From assembly GCA_026210745.1 (NCBI GenBank), contig CP110631.1, positions 5,146,001-5,210,000 on the forward strand: DNA of 64,000 bases, read 5' to 3'. The stretch is from Exobasidium rhododendri. Taxonomy: Eukaryota; Basidiomycota; Exobasidiomycetes; Exobasidiales; Exobasidiaceae. Positions 22,048 to 32,901 of this stretch are shown in pieces (position 1 is the stretch's first letter; each line of letters opens with the position of its first letter). The notes beneath the pieces were generated by a model. The model was not told the origin of the DNA, ran no database searches, and was given only the letters and a program-made list of their open reading frames with translations. A program made the translations under genes and the position numbers.

Positions 22048-23777
22048 AGCGCCATCGTGTACTTCACATCCTATATCTAGCTAGCTACCCTTTGTCTTCG
22101 GTTCAGTAGTACAGAGAGCTAAGCATTTATTGCCTGATAAATACGTTCTGCCATATATCTGTCGATTGAGCGTGTGCAATGTCTGATCCGAGTCGTGATT
22201 TTTCCTTGATGTAGTCGCCTCATGAGAAGGAAAAATTTGTGAATCTTCTGGAAAGATAAATGTGCTCCGTTTCTATTGAATCGCTTTGCCGCGCAATCAG
22301 ACTTGCTTCCGCGCCCTCTCGGATTTTATCGCAGACCAATGAGTGCATCCCTTCGTCCTGCTCACATGGCCTGTATATATGCCACAATCCTCATGCATGA
22401 TGGCGGATCGAAAAATTGCCAGTAGCTTGCATGAGTATATATACTACATGCCGCTACCGATTTGACCCTTCCGATTTCTTTTTCTTTGGTGAAATATCGG
22501 CTCTGCTGTAGCAGCCTGCGCAGGTACCTTGTCACGAATTCCCTGCCTGAAAGCCGATCAAAGACTACCAATTGCTGCCTGATTTGATTGCCGTTACCCA
22601 ATTTGACCCTTCCAAGATGACTTTGGGAGCCCTCAAGTGGGTGAAAGTTGTGCTAAGTCTGCGCTACACTATTATTCCTCGCATCAAATATCCAATTTGC
22701 GCACAGCCATGCGGCGAAACAATATGCATACAAGGGAGCAGACCTCTTTGCAAGGAAAAAGTAGACAGACTTGTATCTGAGTTGGTAGGATTAGCAGCGT
22801 CCAATCATAAAGAAAAGCGCTGCAGACAAGAGGGGTACACATTGTATGTGACCTGAAATTGGGTAAGAGTCTCTTTGGTCATCACTATCACTTGCTCAGC
22901 CAGAAGCGCCTAAGGTCTAGACGTCCTCTGACTTTGCAAAGGGCCAAGAAAAATGTCTGATTAACGAGTGGAGAATTTCACTCTTCTCGTGCCCAAACAC
23001 AAATACACAAAGCGGGTAAAGCTCTATAATATACAGTATTAAGATGATCAAAGTTTGGAGTATAAAAGTGTTTATGAGCGTACATCGGTGCTTTGGTTTA
23101 ATATAAACGCGCCGAGGTGGGAGCAAATCTTTCATGCACTTGCGTGGGATGAGTTTAATATCTTGGTGCTTTAGGAGAAAAGCTTTGACAGCTGTTTCCC
23201 AGCATAAGATGGAAGTATTACAAATCCAACGACACAGGCACAAGAACCCCCTTTTAGCAAGCAAGGGACTCCGATAAACTCAGGACTGTCAAATGTTAGT
23301 GGTGTAATGTAGCAATAAGCTTATCAATCTTCCCAGTCATGAAGCGAGAGGAAACATACACACCGGACCAGCTGTTGCGTATCCTATCAATTCTTTCGAT
23401 GAACCACCTGCATATTGAATCGACAAACTTGATACCCTAAGAGCCCTTAAATATGTTCTGCGCCCAGCGAGCCCCTCACAACGAATCCTTCGAATGACAA
23501 AACAGGCGCAGGGAGAGTACGTTTCTCAAACGATCGTATGTGACTTCTGGGGCATTAAGGGACCAAAGAAAACTTTAAAATCCCAAGCGGACGGACGGCA
23601 ATTTGCAATAATCCGTCCCCCTTCCCTCCCCATTCTGTGCTTCGAAAAGGAAAAGCTGTCACCATCCACTCTCGATTTGCCGTCAACAAGGTCTTCACTT
23701 CCATACTCTTCAGGCGGCGACTTCACAGCACCCAACGAATCTTTCGTGATCGATTCTCGTCTGATAGAGACCTGGTG
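22048..23777. other. Intergenic region upstream of zinc-finger gene 1
   Basis: About 1.7 kb with no supported gene. It holds a direct repeat with the core ATTTGACCCTTCC at 22460..22472 and 22601..22613, and an AAGGGACCA motif near 23554..23568. The frame of the zinc-finger gene is open back to a GTG at 23637. Confidence 0.5.
22451..22613. repeat. Direct repeat pair around ATTTGACCCTTCC
   Basis: The blocks 22451..22472 and 22591..22613 match over about 22 bases with one indel and two substitutions, 140 bases apart. Read on the other strand the core is GGAAGGGTCAAAT, close to the AAGGGAC motif seen before the zinc-finger genes. Confidence 0.6.
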
Positions 23778-25316
23778 ATGCACGATTCTAGTTGTTCAAA
23801 AGAAGCACCATTCTGGGCAGAATTCGCCAGCTCGGATACTGGAAGCAGGCCTGGCCCGCTTGATGATACGCCATGGCAAAGTAAAGATCTCTCTGAACAG
23901 AACATGCTATGCTACAGCAATGCATCGGCAGAGTATGCCATGTCTCCTTATGGCGCCGGTATAGACCTCACAAGTTTTCTTATGCGTACTTATGACGCAA
24001 GTATGGAGGCAAACATCATCCTCACAGACACGGATTTCATGATGGGAAGCTGTCATTCGGAAAGCCAGAATGCATGGAGCTATGGTGATCAAGACTCGTC
24101 CCAGTCCAACACAGGCACCACTTCTTCGGATTCGTCTAGCCAGATAGAAGCATCTAAATCTCAGATTGGTCCGGCATTACTTGACACTGCCGACGACACC
24201 GACTTACATTTTTCAAATCACGCCTCAAGTAGCTATCACATAAAGAGGTCATCAAATGAGACAAGATCACGGAGATGTGCCATATGGAGACGTCGATCTA
24301 GAAGAAGGGAAGAGGACGGGAATAGAATTCAGAGGAGTGACTCCAATAAAACGTCACCTATCACAGAAGTAAACACTTCAGCGACAAGATACGAAAGTGG
24401 TCTTGGGCTCTATAACCCATTTCTCTCTGTACCCGATGGTGCTGAATACTTTGCAAGCGAGATGGCAGCTCAGCAGCAAGTTTTCGCGGACCCGTTCGAT
24501 CCAAGTACAGTTGACACACTCATGGCTAAAATCGCAGAGAGGCTCGACCAGAACAAGAGAAGTCTACATCCTCTCACTTCCAATATCGAAACCAATTGGA
24601 ATGACGACATTTCGGCCGCTGCCCATGCTTATGACCCGTCTCACCATCCCCGCTTTGCAAAATCGTGTGCTTCCATGCCTGACTTGGAGCTTCAATCCAT
24701 TCAGCTTCGTACGAAACCTGCTGCTACAACACCGAGCCAACCGTCTACTCCCCCTCAACATCGCCGGCACTCAGCAGCTTCGGAGGATGTCAATGGAGGG
24801 TCTGCGGCCGGAATCTCGGTGGTGAAGTTGCATCAGCTTGACGAAACAAAGGAAGAGAAACCGAAAAAGAGAGGAGCCCTTCGCGTCAAGAGACCTGATG
24901 GGAAGGATGTATTGCGTCAAGAAAAACAAGTATCATTGAGTGATAGGAAGAAATGCGATGGAAACAACATGAATCTCAAGCTCTCTCGCGTCGGAGGGGA
25001 CGATAGGGAAAGGGATCCTATCCAAAGAGTAATCAAAGCCAAGGGGAGCGACGGGGTGGACCGCGGCTTCAGCCCTCATGGTACAGCGAGTAGTAATGAA
25101 GATGTTCGGTATAAATGTCCGCATCCCACTTGCGACAAGCTTTACAGCACAAGTGGACATGCAAGGAGACACAGCCGAATTCACACTAGTACATGTCTTT
25201 TCCAATGTCCTATTGAGGACTGCCTCGCTACCTTTACCAGAAGAGACAATTGCACTCAACACCAGAAATCTGTTCACGCCGTAGGTCGCAGCAACGTTAT
25301 TCTGCCAGGAGGATGA
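23778..25316 (+). CDS. C2H2 zinc-finger transcription factor, paralog 1 of 3
   Basis: A single-exon 512-aa protein beginning MHDSSCSKEA; 23778 is the first ATG, since the frame upstream opens only at GTG. Two C-terminal fingers have the form C-x4-C-x12-H-x3-H and C-x4-C-x12-H-x4-H, with CDKLYSTSGHARRHSRIH and FTRRDNCTQHQKSVH. The spacing and the TSGH/RRDNC-QH cores resemble the yeast repressor Nrg1/Nrg2 finger pair. The rest is low-complexity, but four short blocks recur in the paralogs: AIWRRRSRRRE, ATRYESGLGLYNP, FDPSTVDTLMAKIAE and PIQRVIKAKG just before the fingers. It is expected to act in the nucleus as a DNA-binding regulator; targets are unknown. It is the most diverged of the three in the finger linker. 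Confidence 0.88.
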   Translation: MHDSSCSKEAPFWAEFASSDTGSRPGPLDDTPWQSKDLSEQNMLCYSNASAEYAMSPYGAGIDLTSFLMRTYDASMEANIILTDTDFMMGSCHSESQNAWSYGDQDSSQSNTGTTSSDSSSQIEASKSQIGPALLDTADDTDLHFSNHASSSYHIKRSSNETRSRRCAIWRRRSRRREEDGNRIQRSDSNKTSPITEVNTSATRYESGLGLYNPFLSVPDGAEYFASEMAAQQQVFADPFDPSTVDTLMAKIAERLDQNKRSLHPLTSNIETNWNDDISAAAHAYDPSHHPRFAKSCASMPDLELQSIQLRTKPAATTPSQPSTPPQHRRHSAASEDVNGGSAAGISVVKLHQLDETKEEKPKKRGALRVKRPDGKDVLRQEKQVSLSDRKKCDGNNMNLKLSRVGGDDRERDPIQRVIKAKGSDGVDRGFSPHGTASSNEDVRYKCPHPTCDKLYSTSGHARRHSRIHTSTCLFQCPIEDCLATFTRRDNCTQHQKSVHAVGRSNVILPGG

Positions 25317-26676
25317 CAACACGGTGCTTGGTCGCCCTCTTGATCCGTATTAGTTGCCTTCTGGTTCATTCTGTCCTAAATTCAACGCTCTTTACTTTCC
25401 GTCACACAATCCATGACCCTCATGGTCTTCTGCATCATTCTTCCGAGTCTCTTAGGTGCCCCTGTTTCACACTCTAAGGTCATGGAGAGAATTATTCGCC
25501 GCAGCTGCAGTATCGCAACACGGTCAAACGTGATCCTGCTCTTTTTGATTGTTCAGACGGCATGCTCATCATCGACACGAATATGCTATATATCAACCAC
25601 TTCACTCTGCGTGGCAGAGTAGTGATGTGTAGCGCAGAGTGAATCGAACCTCTTCACGAAGTACGAAAGGAACTTGAGAGTACACAGCATGCAGTTGACG
25701 AGCGCACGAGGGCATATTTTCTTACGATACAAGGCTGTAAAATAATAGCAAGTTATTTCCTTGCTCAGCAAACTGCCCACAACTTCAATGACAATTGACT
25801 CTGCAATGAACAACTCATTTGCAATTTATGAGTGGGAAATGGCTGTCGAAAACTTCTCGGGAAGTCCCATTCTATCTATTCTATCAAGATAGTGTACATG
25901 TGGAGCCTGATTAACGTATTGAAGCTAAAGAATTCTACCACAGTTCTGATGCTTCGATCGAGAATGATTATGTTACAAGCGCAAGCAATGCAATACACAG
26001 GGGACTAGATTCTGTGGTTCTCTGCGAGAGGCAGAATAAGGGCTTCTGCTTTTCCTACCCGCAAGTGAAAAACCCCCACCCAAAATGAGGGTACAATCGC
26101 ACCTTACGCGGAGGTACAAGCTAATTTTCGGGCCTTCACACTTATTCGTACGTACTACTAGCAGGATGGTCGCAAACTTAAAAAGTTCCCCGGTCAGACT
26201 TTCTTTTAAAAGTCTTGCGGTTCTGACATGAAATCACCGGCATCGTAGAAGTAGAGGCACAATTCAAGTCCCCTTAGACCCCCTTCGGGCTTCATCGGGC
26301 CCGCACAGACAATCTGAGGGGACAAAGAGTCACCATACAAGTGCGCTGAAGGGACCATACGTGTAGCACGATCAGGCGATAGTACTAGAACATATGCAGC
26401 CTGAAGGGACCATCCGTGTGCGTTTTTCAAATGGTAGTACGGGGGACAATCGGACTTGAAGGGATCAAAGGAACTCTAAATCCTCTGCAATGTTAGCCTC
26501 AAAGACTGATACCTCCTCCCTCCTGCCTATTGAAGCAGAATGGCTTAACCGCAATCCTTTTCCGTTTGTCGTAGCTGAGGTCTAAGGCTACTGCGCAAGA
26601 AGATCTCATCGTCAAAAGACATTGGGTGTCTTGCTACTCCATTCGATATCGAGATGTTGACGTTGTAGAAACGAAG
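25317..26676. promoter_or_regulatory. Intergenic region upstream of zinc-finger gene 2 with repeated AAGGGAC motif
   Basis: About 1.35 kb with no supported gene. Two near-identical 19-base copies of CTGAAGGGACCATACGTGT occur at 26346..26364 and 26401..26419 (one mismatch), and TTGAAGGGATCAAAG follows at 26456..26470. These lie 200-330 nt before the ATG of zinc-finger gene 2. Confidence 0.5.
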
Positions 26677-28284
26677 ATGCAAATTTTCACTTACCCAGAA
26701 GAGGCATCGCCATCTTCAAATAACCCATATTCGAACGTCCTTCAAGAGTCCGACACGTATCTCAGCAAAGACACCCGTCAGTACGACGATGCGCAGTGGC
26801 AAATTGTAGACTTCCCCCAACAAAGTTCATCAAGCTCCGACAGTGCTCCGCCACACATCAAAGCGCCTGTTGGTAATGTGGGTGCAGAGGCGTCAAGGGG
26901 AGCAAGGCGAACAGCTGAAGGCAGTACTACGGCAAGGATGATCTTCGAACATTTGTTACAGAAAGATCACTACTACAGATCCCACGATTTCAAGAACACG
27001 GATGGCCGAGCAGTCTTGCTGAGTCTCGAGTCGAGTCCGTATACGTCTCAAGTAGACGTATGCGGTGGCTCGTCAGATCAAGCAGAATACCACAGTATTC
27101 AAGCCGAGCCAACGCTGTTTCACCCGAACGTCGACAGTAGAGTTCCGCTCTCACACGAGGGTCCGAATAATTTCACAGAGACCGCAACAGCTGACACTAG
27201 ATCTGCAGGAGACGCCATCTGGAAACGGCGTTCCGACAAGAAGAAAGAAAATGAGCGACAAAGTCAGAGTCACGATGCTCTTGAGGGATTTCCCTCCACT
27301 AGATTGGGTGCCTCAGCGACAAGGTACAAGCGAGGCCTTGGGCTCGATGATCCGTGCCTTGAACTACCGCGAAGTGAAATCAGTCTTGACAACTACGTAG
27401 AGTTGCCGCAGCAGGCATCTGTGAACTCGTTCGATCTAAGCACAGTGGATGCTCTCATGGCTGAGATTGCCAAGAACATAGAACAGAAGAGAAGAAGTTT
27501 TCGTATTACTACACCGACCTCCGAAAATCTTTCGCTCGGGCGCACCTACCAGAACAACGACCAGAACAACGACATCGCTGCAACCCACGGCGTGCCAACC
27601 TCTGTGTCTGCTCCGGTTGAATTTACGTGTGTCTCAATGCTCGATTTGGAGCTCAGGGCTACTTTCATACAAGCGTCCGGAGAACATACAACTACGGAAA
27701 TGTCTTCACGACCGTCTTCTTCTTCTTCTTCTTCTCATCATCAGCTTTCTCTTACGTCTCCAGAGAAGGCCGAGAAGTCTGAATCAGGAACGCAGATGGA
27801 GAAAGTGAAGATTGAGGAAGCTTCAGAAGACACGAAAGCCATATCGTCGAGAAAGAGTCTCATCAGACGGAGTAGTGAAATCGATGCAAAGGATCCGCAC
27901 GAAGGAGATCTACATATTCGCAAAAAAAGTAACGCAAGCGACACGATTTCCCCGCTTCCTTACTTTAAGAGTGACAATAAAGAGACAGGCCCTATTCAAA
28001 GAGTAGTCGCTGCTAAGGGCAGTGGAGTCGGTGGTACTTTTCATCAACATAGCACCGCTAAGGAAGGTGAGGAAATCCGGCATCAATGCCCGCATCCTAC
28101 GTGTGATAAGCACTACAGCACGAGCGGGCACGCAAGGAGACACAGTCGATATCACGTCCATTTGCGACCCTTTCTATGTCCCGTCGAGAACTGCAATTCC
28201 ACGTTCACTAGGAGAGACAACTGCTCTCAGCACCAGAAATCCATCCATGCCACAGATGGCAAGCTGTATGTGACGAGAGAGTAG
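26677..28284 (+). CDS. C2H2 zinc-finger transcription factor, paralog 2 of 3
   Basis: A single-exon 535-aa protein beginning MQIFTYPEEAS; the frame opens upstream at a GTG (26626) but 26677 is the first ATG. The two C-terminal fingers (CDKHYSTSGHARRHSRYH and FTRRDNCSQHQKSIH) match paralog 1 closely. Conserved blocks outside the fingers are AIWKRRSDKKKE, ATRYKRGLGLDDP, FDLSTVDALMAEIAK and PIQRVVAAKG. A Ser/Pro-rich region lies near residues 345-365 and a Lys/Glu-rich region precedes the finger block. It is a nuclear DNA-binding regulator by family. It sits head-to-tail between two paralogs, which points to tandem duplication in this lineage. Confidence 0.88.
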   Translation: MQIFTYPEEASPSSNNPYSNVLQESDTYLSKDTRQYDDAQWQIVDFPQQSSSSSDSAPPHIKAPVGNVGAEASRGARRTAEGSTTARMIFEHLLQKDHYYRSHDFKNTDGRAVLLSLESSPYTSQVDVCGGSSDQAEYHSIQAEPTLFHPNVDSRVPLSHEGPNNFTETATADTRSAGDAIWKRRSDKKKENERQSQSHDALEGFPSTRLGASATRYKRGLGLDDPCLELPRSEISLDNYVELPQQASVNSFDLSTVDALMAEIAKNIEQKRRSFRITTPTSENLSLGRTYQNNDQNNDIAATHGVPTSVSAPVEFTCVSMLDLELRATFIQASGEHTTTEMSSRPSSSSSSSHHQLSLTSPEKAEKSESGTQMEKVKIEEASEDTKAISSRKSLIRRSSEIDAKDPHEGDLHIRKKSNASDTISPLPYFKSDNKETGPIQRVVAAKGSGVGGTFHQHSTAKEGEEIRHQCPHPTCDKHYSTSGHARRHSRYHVHLRPFLCPVENCNSTFTRRDNCSQHQKSIHATDGKLYVTRE

Positions 28285-29492
28285 ACGTGTCCATTTCTTG
28301 TGCGACTTTATGTAATAATGTCTTGCTTGCGCAATGCTGGCTGCTGCATACCTTCCCCAACTTTACATATGCCTGTCTCTTTCTCTTTCGAAAATGTCTC
28401 CTACCGTTCTCTACTAAAGATGGCGAAGAGAGATGCCACTGCTGGAGAAGTATCGCAGAAGAAGGCCCGACTGATTTTCCGTCTCTATGCAACATTTTCT
28501 CTCTCTTTGTGACTTTAGGCATGTAGCGCCGCCATTCACCAAGCTGCACTTTTCCTTCCCCAGAATTCAAAATTCGTTGTCTTCGGCACCGCGCTGTATG
28601 GCCTGTTTGTATAGTAAAGCAAAGCGAAGGTACGCTCTCTAGGTGAATAGAAGATGTGATAAGCAGCGACCGCTTTCTAGACAGCAACGCGGGACAGTCT
28701 ACAGACACCAACAAACTCATTACGTAACAAGGCAGATTTCATTAGAGAGATAATTGTAGTATTCTTCTCATCTTGCTATTTCCATCTCTGTGCCTACGTG
28801 ACCTGCAGCATACCTATATAGCACGTGCACTGCTATTGGCATGCTCTCCGTCTTGTAGCATCATAACATGGAAATAAACCTCGGTACTGTAGATGGCTCG
28901 AGTATTGGAAGGGACTCCTCCTGGTCGGGATCTCTGGAAAGGCAAAACTGTAACAGGGGTTTAAAAAGGCAATCAATCTATCACCGATTGGAGAAGGGGA
29001 GAGAGGCTTATTAAATTCGTCCCTTCATGCGTGTGCCCGTCAATAGAGAGGTATTTGTTAAATGAAATCTGTGTCCGTACCGAGAATGAAATAAAAAACA
29101 TCGGATTCGCCGCGAGACGAGATTACAAATTCTTTCTGCGCATTGAATACTAGAAAATAGGCTCTCGAACTCGGAAGGGACCATCACCGATTCCCTCGTT
29201 GGGCTTGCTATTCAATCATGAAAATCCCGTCGACTCATCTGTCCCCGAGGAAAGATCGGGAGTACGAGCAAGTGAAAAAGGAAAATGGGATGCTCTAAAA
29301 ACAGGAGTCGTAGTCTGTGACCATTTTGTGAAGCCACTTCACCCAAGTTCAGGAGCTGCTCGCGCTGCCATCACCTCGAACGTGACGCTCCCCACCTTTC
29401 ACGTCTGGTGTCCTTCTCGCCAGCAACGAAGCAGACCCTCCAGCCCGTCACAACATCCTCCTCACAGCTCAGTGGCGTCGCTTTTTCGAGCA
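28285..29492. promoter_or_regulatory. Intergenic region and leader upstream of zinc-finger gene 3
   Basis: About 1.2 kb with no supported gene. GGAAGGGACT occurs at 28907..28916 and GGAAGGGACCATC at 29173..29185, the same motif seen before the other two paralogs. The zinc-finger frame stays open back to a TTG at 29199 but has no ATG before 29493. Confidence 0.45.
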
Positions 29493-31073
29493 ATGGTGGA
29501 CACGGGCTACCTCCAAGAAGTCTTATCATGGCCTGCATACAACAAAGACGACCTTCTGGCTAATCCCGATCTCAGCTTTGACGACTATGCGACCGGGCAA
29601 GACGGCGCGGCGTGGCAAAGTGCGAACACATCCCAGACTGGACCCTGGGTATACCCTTGTGCTACACCGCTACACGATTTTTCTCTCTTCGGATGTGGAT
29701 CAGAATTCACAAGCGGATCGATGAGTACGTTTCAGACTGACAGCAGGGCAATGAGTACGGTTCAAGATCTCGGAACGGAGAAATCGGGTCAAGGGAGTCA
29801 TGACAGGATCGGGACGGACTATCCTGAACTCCAACGGCAGCAACAACACAGTGTGTCGACTTGGTCGGATGCGAAACCCTTCCTAATGGATGTGCCCAGC
29901 CAATCGCTCACTATTGCACATCAAGCTTGGACGGACATGAATGGATCGGATGGCCATGATAGCAACAATGCGCAACCTCCCTTGATTTCTCGTTCGGCTG
30001 GGAAAGGTATCTTGAGGGACGCCATCTGGAGGAGACGATCCGACAAGAAGGAGAACACACAACCGCAGAACAAAAAGGAGGCTCAGCACGTTCGACGAGC
30101 AGCTCTGTCGGCCATTTCGGCAACTGCAGGTTTCTCCGACACAAGATACGAACAGGGGCTTGGTGTGGATAACCCTCTTCTCGTCCTACCTAATGCGATC
30201 CTCAGCAGAGTCGCATCCCAGCAGCACGTTCACAGCGGTTCTCAAATGTCTGCTCATTCGACGCCAGTGTACACTTCCGTGACTAGCTCGGCCGCGCATG
30301 CTGATCCAAGACATGGCAACCAGTATCCGACGTCAGCCTCTTCTTCTTTGATGCTGCCGTCTGGACACACTTACTGGGATCGAGATGCTGCGGCTGCTCG
30401 CGGCCTCAATCCTTCTGTGCTCTACCCTGCCTTTGATCATAACACTCTATCTTCGCATTCAATCAAAACACCTTACGACGAATCGACGGCTGTGCCTGTT
30501 GTGTTTCTATCATCCAGTCCTCTTCCCCCTTCCTTTTCCTCAAGCTCTGGTCGTCAAGGAGATGCCGTGAAGAAGCATAAATCCGGAAAGGAGAAGAAGG
30601 AAAAGGAGGTGGAAAGAGATGAAAGGCCAGGCAGAACAAAACGGAAGGGGGAAGATTCCTCCTCAGAGGAGCAAATGGAAGCGGTCTGGACCACAAACAA
30701 CGTCGATCGGCGTGATGCAAAGAGCCAGAAGAGGGCCAGCGAGATTCAAGCAATGCTGAAGGTGCCCTCTTTCAAGAGCAGCAATAGAGATGCCGGTATC
30801 GTTCGCAAAGTCGTAGCCAGTAAAGGTTGTGGTGTGGATGATGACATCCTTCATGACGGGACAGCAGGTGACGGCGAAGAAGTAAGGCATCAGTGTCCAT
30901 ATCCCGGTTGTGGGAAGCATTACAGTACAAGTGGGCATGCTAGGAGACACAGCCGTTACCACGTAGATCTGCGGCCTTTCCAATGCCCCTTCGATGGTTG
31001 TTTCTCTACTTTCACAAGAAGTGACAATTGTTCTCAACATCAGCGTTCCATCCATGCTGTCGAACGCGAGTGA
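29493..31073 (+). CDS. C2H2 zinc-finger transcription factor, paralog 3 of 3
   Basis: A single-exon 526-aa protein beginning MVDTGYLQEV, chosen because the upstream frame has no ATG. The C-terminal fingers (CGKHYSTSGHARRHSRYH and FTRSDNCSQHQRSIH) are the same type as in the other two genes, with Ser replacing Arg before DNC. The blocks AIWRRRSDKKE, DTRYEQGLGVDNP and VRKVVASKG are kept, but the FDxSTVDxLM helix block found in paralogs 1 and 2 is missing. A Lys/Glu-rich stretch (about residues 350-385) may include the nuclear localisation signal. It ends the tandem array, followed by a long GT microsatellite and an oppositely purposed flavoprotein gene. Confidence 0.88.
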   Translation: MVDTGYLQEVLSWPAYNKDDLLANPDLSFDDYATGQDGAAWQSANTSQTGPWVYPCATPLHDFSLFGCGSEFTSGSMSTFQTDSRAMSTVQDLGTEKSGQGSHDRIGTDYPELQRQQQHSVSTWSDAKPFLMDVPSQSLTIAHQAWTDMNGSDGHDSNNAQPPLISRSAGKGILRDAIWRRRSDKKENTQPQNKKEAQHVRRAALSAISATAGFSDTRYEQGLGVDNPLLVLPNAILSRVASQQHVHSGSQMSAHSTPVYTSVTSSAAHADPRHGNQYPTSASSSLMLPSGHTYWDRDAAAARGLNPSVLYPAFDHNTLSSHSIKTPYDESTAVPVVFLSSSPLPPSFSSSSGRQGDAVKKHKSGKEKKEKEVERDERPGRTKRKGEDSSSEEQMEAVWTTNNVDRRDAKSQKRASEIQAMLKVPSFKSSNRDAGIVRKVVASKGCGVDDDILHDGTAGDGEEVRHQCPYPGCGKHYSTSGHARRHSRYHVDLRPFQCPFDGCFSTFTRSDNCSQHQRSIHAVERE

Positions 31074-31348
31074 TTTGCGACCCAGTTACACACGAGCAGC
31101 ACTTCATCACACCATCTCCCAGTCATCCTCTATCATGTAGTGTATCCCCCCTTTTCTGTTGTCATCCAAGACTGTAAATGCTGTACATCATCGACTCTTT
31201 TCTTTTGCGCAAGAATTATGAACCTCACTATACATTCAGAGTCTGTATGCCGCACGACGATCGCTGGCATGCGGGGGAGCCCGCGAGAAGATGCTTCGGC
31301 ATCTGAAGTGCGCGCGATTGTCTTCAGCAATCAGACATATCGAGATTG

Positions 31349-31436
<88 letters not shown>

Positions 31437-31625
31437 AGTAGACCTTTCCCTCACGCAACAAATCGGAGTGGGCAGGCCCTGTTTCGGGGGCAACTTCTGT
31501 TCCGATTAGCCGGAGAAGGCGGAGGAGCTTATTTGCGCGAGAAGACTGTAACTCCCCACAAATGCTGCTACTTGCCTTCCTGTGATCTTCACTCTTAAAC
31601 TTCCACCAGCGACGTCCGCCCGCCC
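31074..31625. other. Intergenic region with GT microsatellite
   Basis: About 550 bases between zinc-finger gene 3 and the flavoprotein gene. Besides the GT repeat, no gene or clear TATA box was seen. Confidence 0.55.
31349..31430. repeat. GT dinucleotide microsatellite, about 41 units
   Basis: An 82-base GT tract with a single interruption (a TT near 31361). Long reading frames across it on both strands are artefacts of the repeat. Confidence 0.95.
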
Positions 31626-32784
31626 ATGTTTTACCAGCCAGGTGTCACGCCTCACAATCTTCCTCATGACCCGTTCAAGGCCTGCGTAGTGCCGCGACCA
31701 GTGAGTCTCGCTGATGATAATTGCTCCCCCCTGCAAGATGTGTGGGGGGGGGGGGGAGAGGGAGAGAGGCGAGGTGAATCAGACCTTTTACGCATATTTT
31801 GCTCTCCGTTCTCTCCTGGAAAGATCGGATGGATCTCCACTGTGAACAAAGACGGCTCCTCCAACTTGGCGCCCTACAGTCAGTTCACCAATGTGACGTT
31901 CGATCCGCCGATGGTCATGTGTGAGTGCGCCGGGTGCTTCACCTGTCTGCCACTTGAAGGGAGTGCTAATTGTGCCGATCGACCAAACAGTCAGTGCCAA
32001 TAAGACAGCTGCGGACCGCGCGAGCAAGGACACAGTCATCAATGCTGAGAATCATGGAAGCTTCTGCTGGAATCTCGGTGGGTGCTGAAGCTCTTCCTCA
32101 ATCACTCCAGTGTCACGCTTACACCTCCCTCCCTCTTGGTGTGTCGCGTTACGTGCAGCGACGTGGGACCTTCGAGAGGCAGTCAACAAGTCATCGGAGC
32201 AATTCGAGTACGGAGTAGATGAATTCGAGATTGCTGGTCTGACAAAGGAGAAGGGCAACGTCGTCGACGTACCCCTAGTCAAGGAATCTCCAGTGAAGGT
32301 GAGAACGTTAGGCGTTCATCCACGTCAGATTTGCCTCTCCTGACGCAGACCCTCTCTTGACTCTTCCTCTCCTCCCCCCCCCCTGGGATCATTTTAAAGT
32401 TTGAGTGCGTCTACCACACCACCCTTCGAATCCCTGGAAACGGCCAGATGGGATCAGTCGACATCATCATCGGGCGAGTAGTAGGCATCCACGTCTCGGA
32501 CTCGGTGCTCACGAACGGGTTGGTGGATGTGTCGAAGACCTTACCGATTGCTCGATGTGGCTACATGCAGTACGCCGTCATTCGCGAGACATTTGAAATG
32601 GTCCCGCCAGGCGATCCGTGAGTGTGTGCAGGGAAAACACGTCGACCCTGTGAATGGGATCTGGCACTGATGATGTAAATCCACACTCTGTCTTCTTCTC
32701 AGCCGTATGCGAGCAGGTCTGGAGGGCTCTGCGGCCTTGAATCGGACGATGAAGGGTGGCAAGTACGAAGAGGAAGAGGAATAG
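31626..32784 (+). CDS. FMN-binding flavin-reductase-like protein (flavoredoxin family)
   Basis: Six exons (31626..31700, 31824..31920, 31991..32077, 32159..32298, 32400..32617, 32703..32784) give 232 aa. Spliced, the N-terminus reads VVPRP-IGWISTVNKDGSSNLAPYSQFTNV, the hallmark of the FMN-binding split-barrel flavin reductase/flavoredoxin family, followed by PPMVM-FSANK, WNLA-TWDLREAVN and VDIIIGRVVGIHV. It has no signal peptide or membrane helix and should be cytosolic, binding FMN and reducing flavin or an unknown partner with NAD(P)H. Intron 1 contains a G12 run near 31743-31754. The protein ends in an acidic EEEEE tail. All junctions are GT-AG and the coding length is divisible by three. 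Confidence 0.88.
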
Positions 32785-32901
32785 ATGTATCATCAAACTT
32801 GTCACTTGATATTACATCATCTACATCACGTCTTTCTGGGAGACGATCCTTACCACGGCGTTGCAGAGATAAAGGGAAAGTGAAGGGGCGGGCGCACACA
32901 T

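Noticed and set aside
25580-25680. Possible tRNA-like sequence (GAATCGAACC) downstream of zinc-finger gene 1
   Set aside because: No full cloverleaf with matching acceptor and anticodon arms could be drawn.
31140-31598. Open frames on both strands through the GT microsatellite (poly Cys-Val and poly Thr-His)
   Set aside because: They are produced by the dinucleotide repeat itself and have no coding features outside it.
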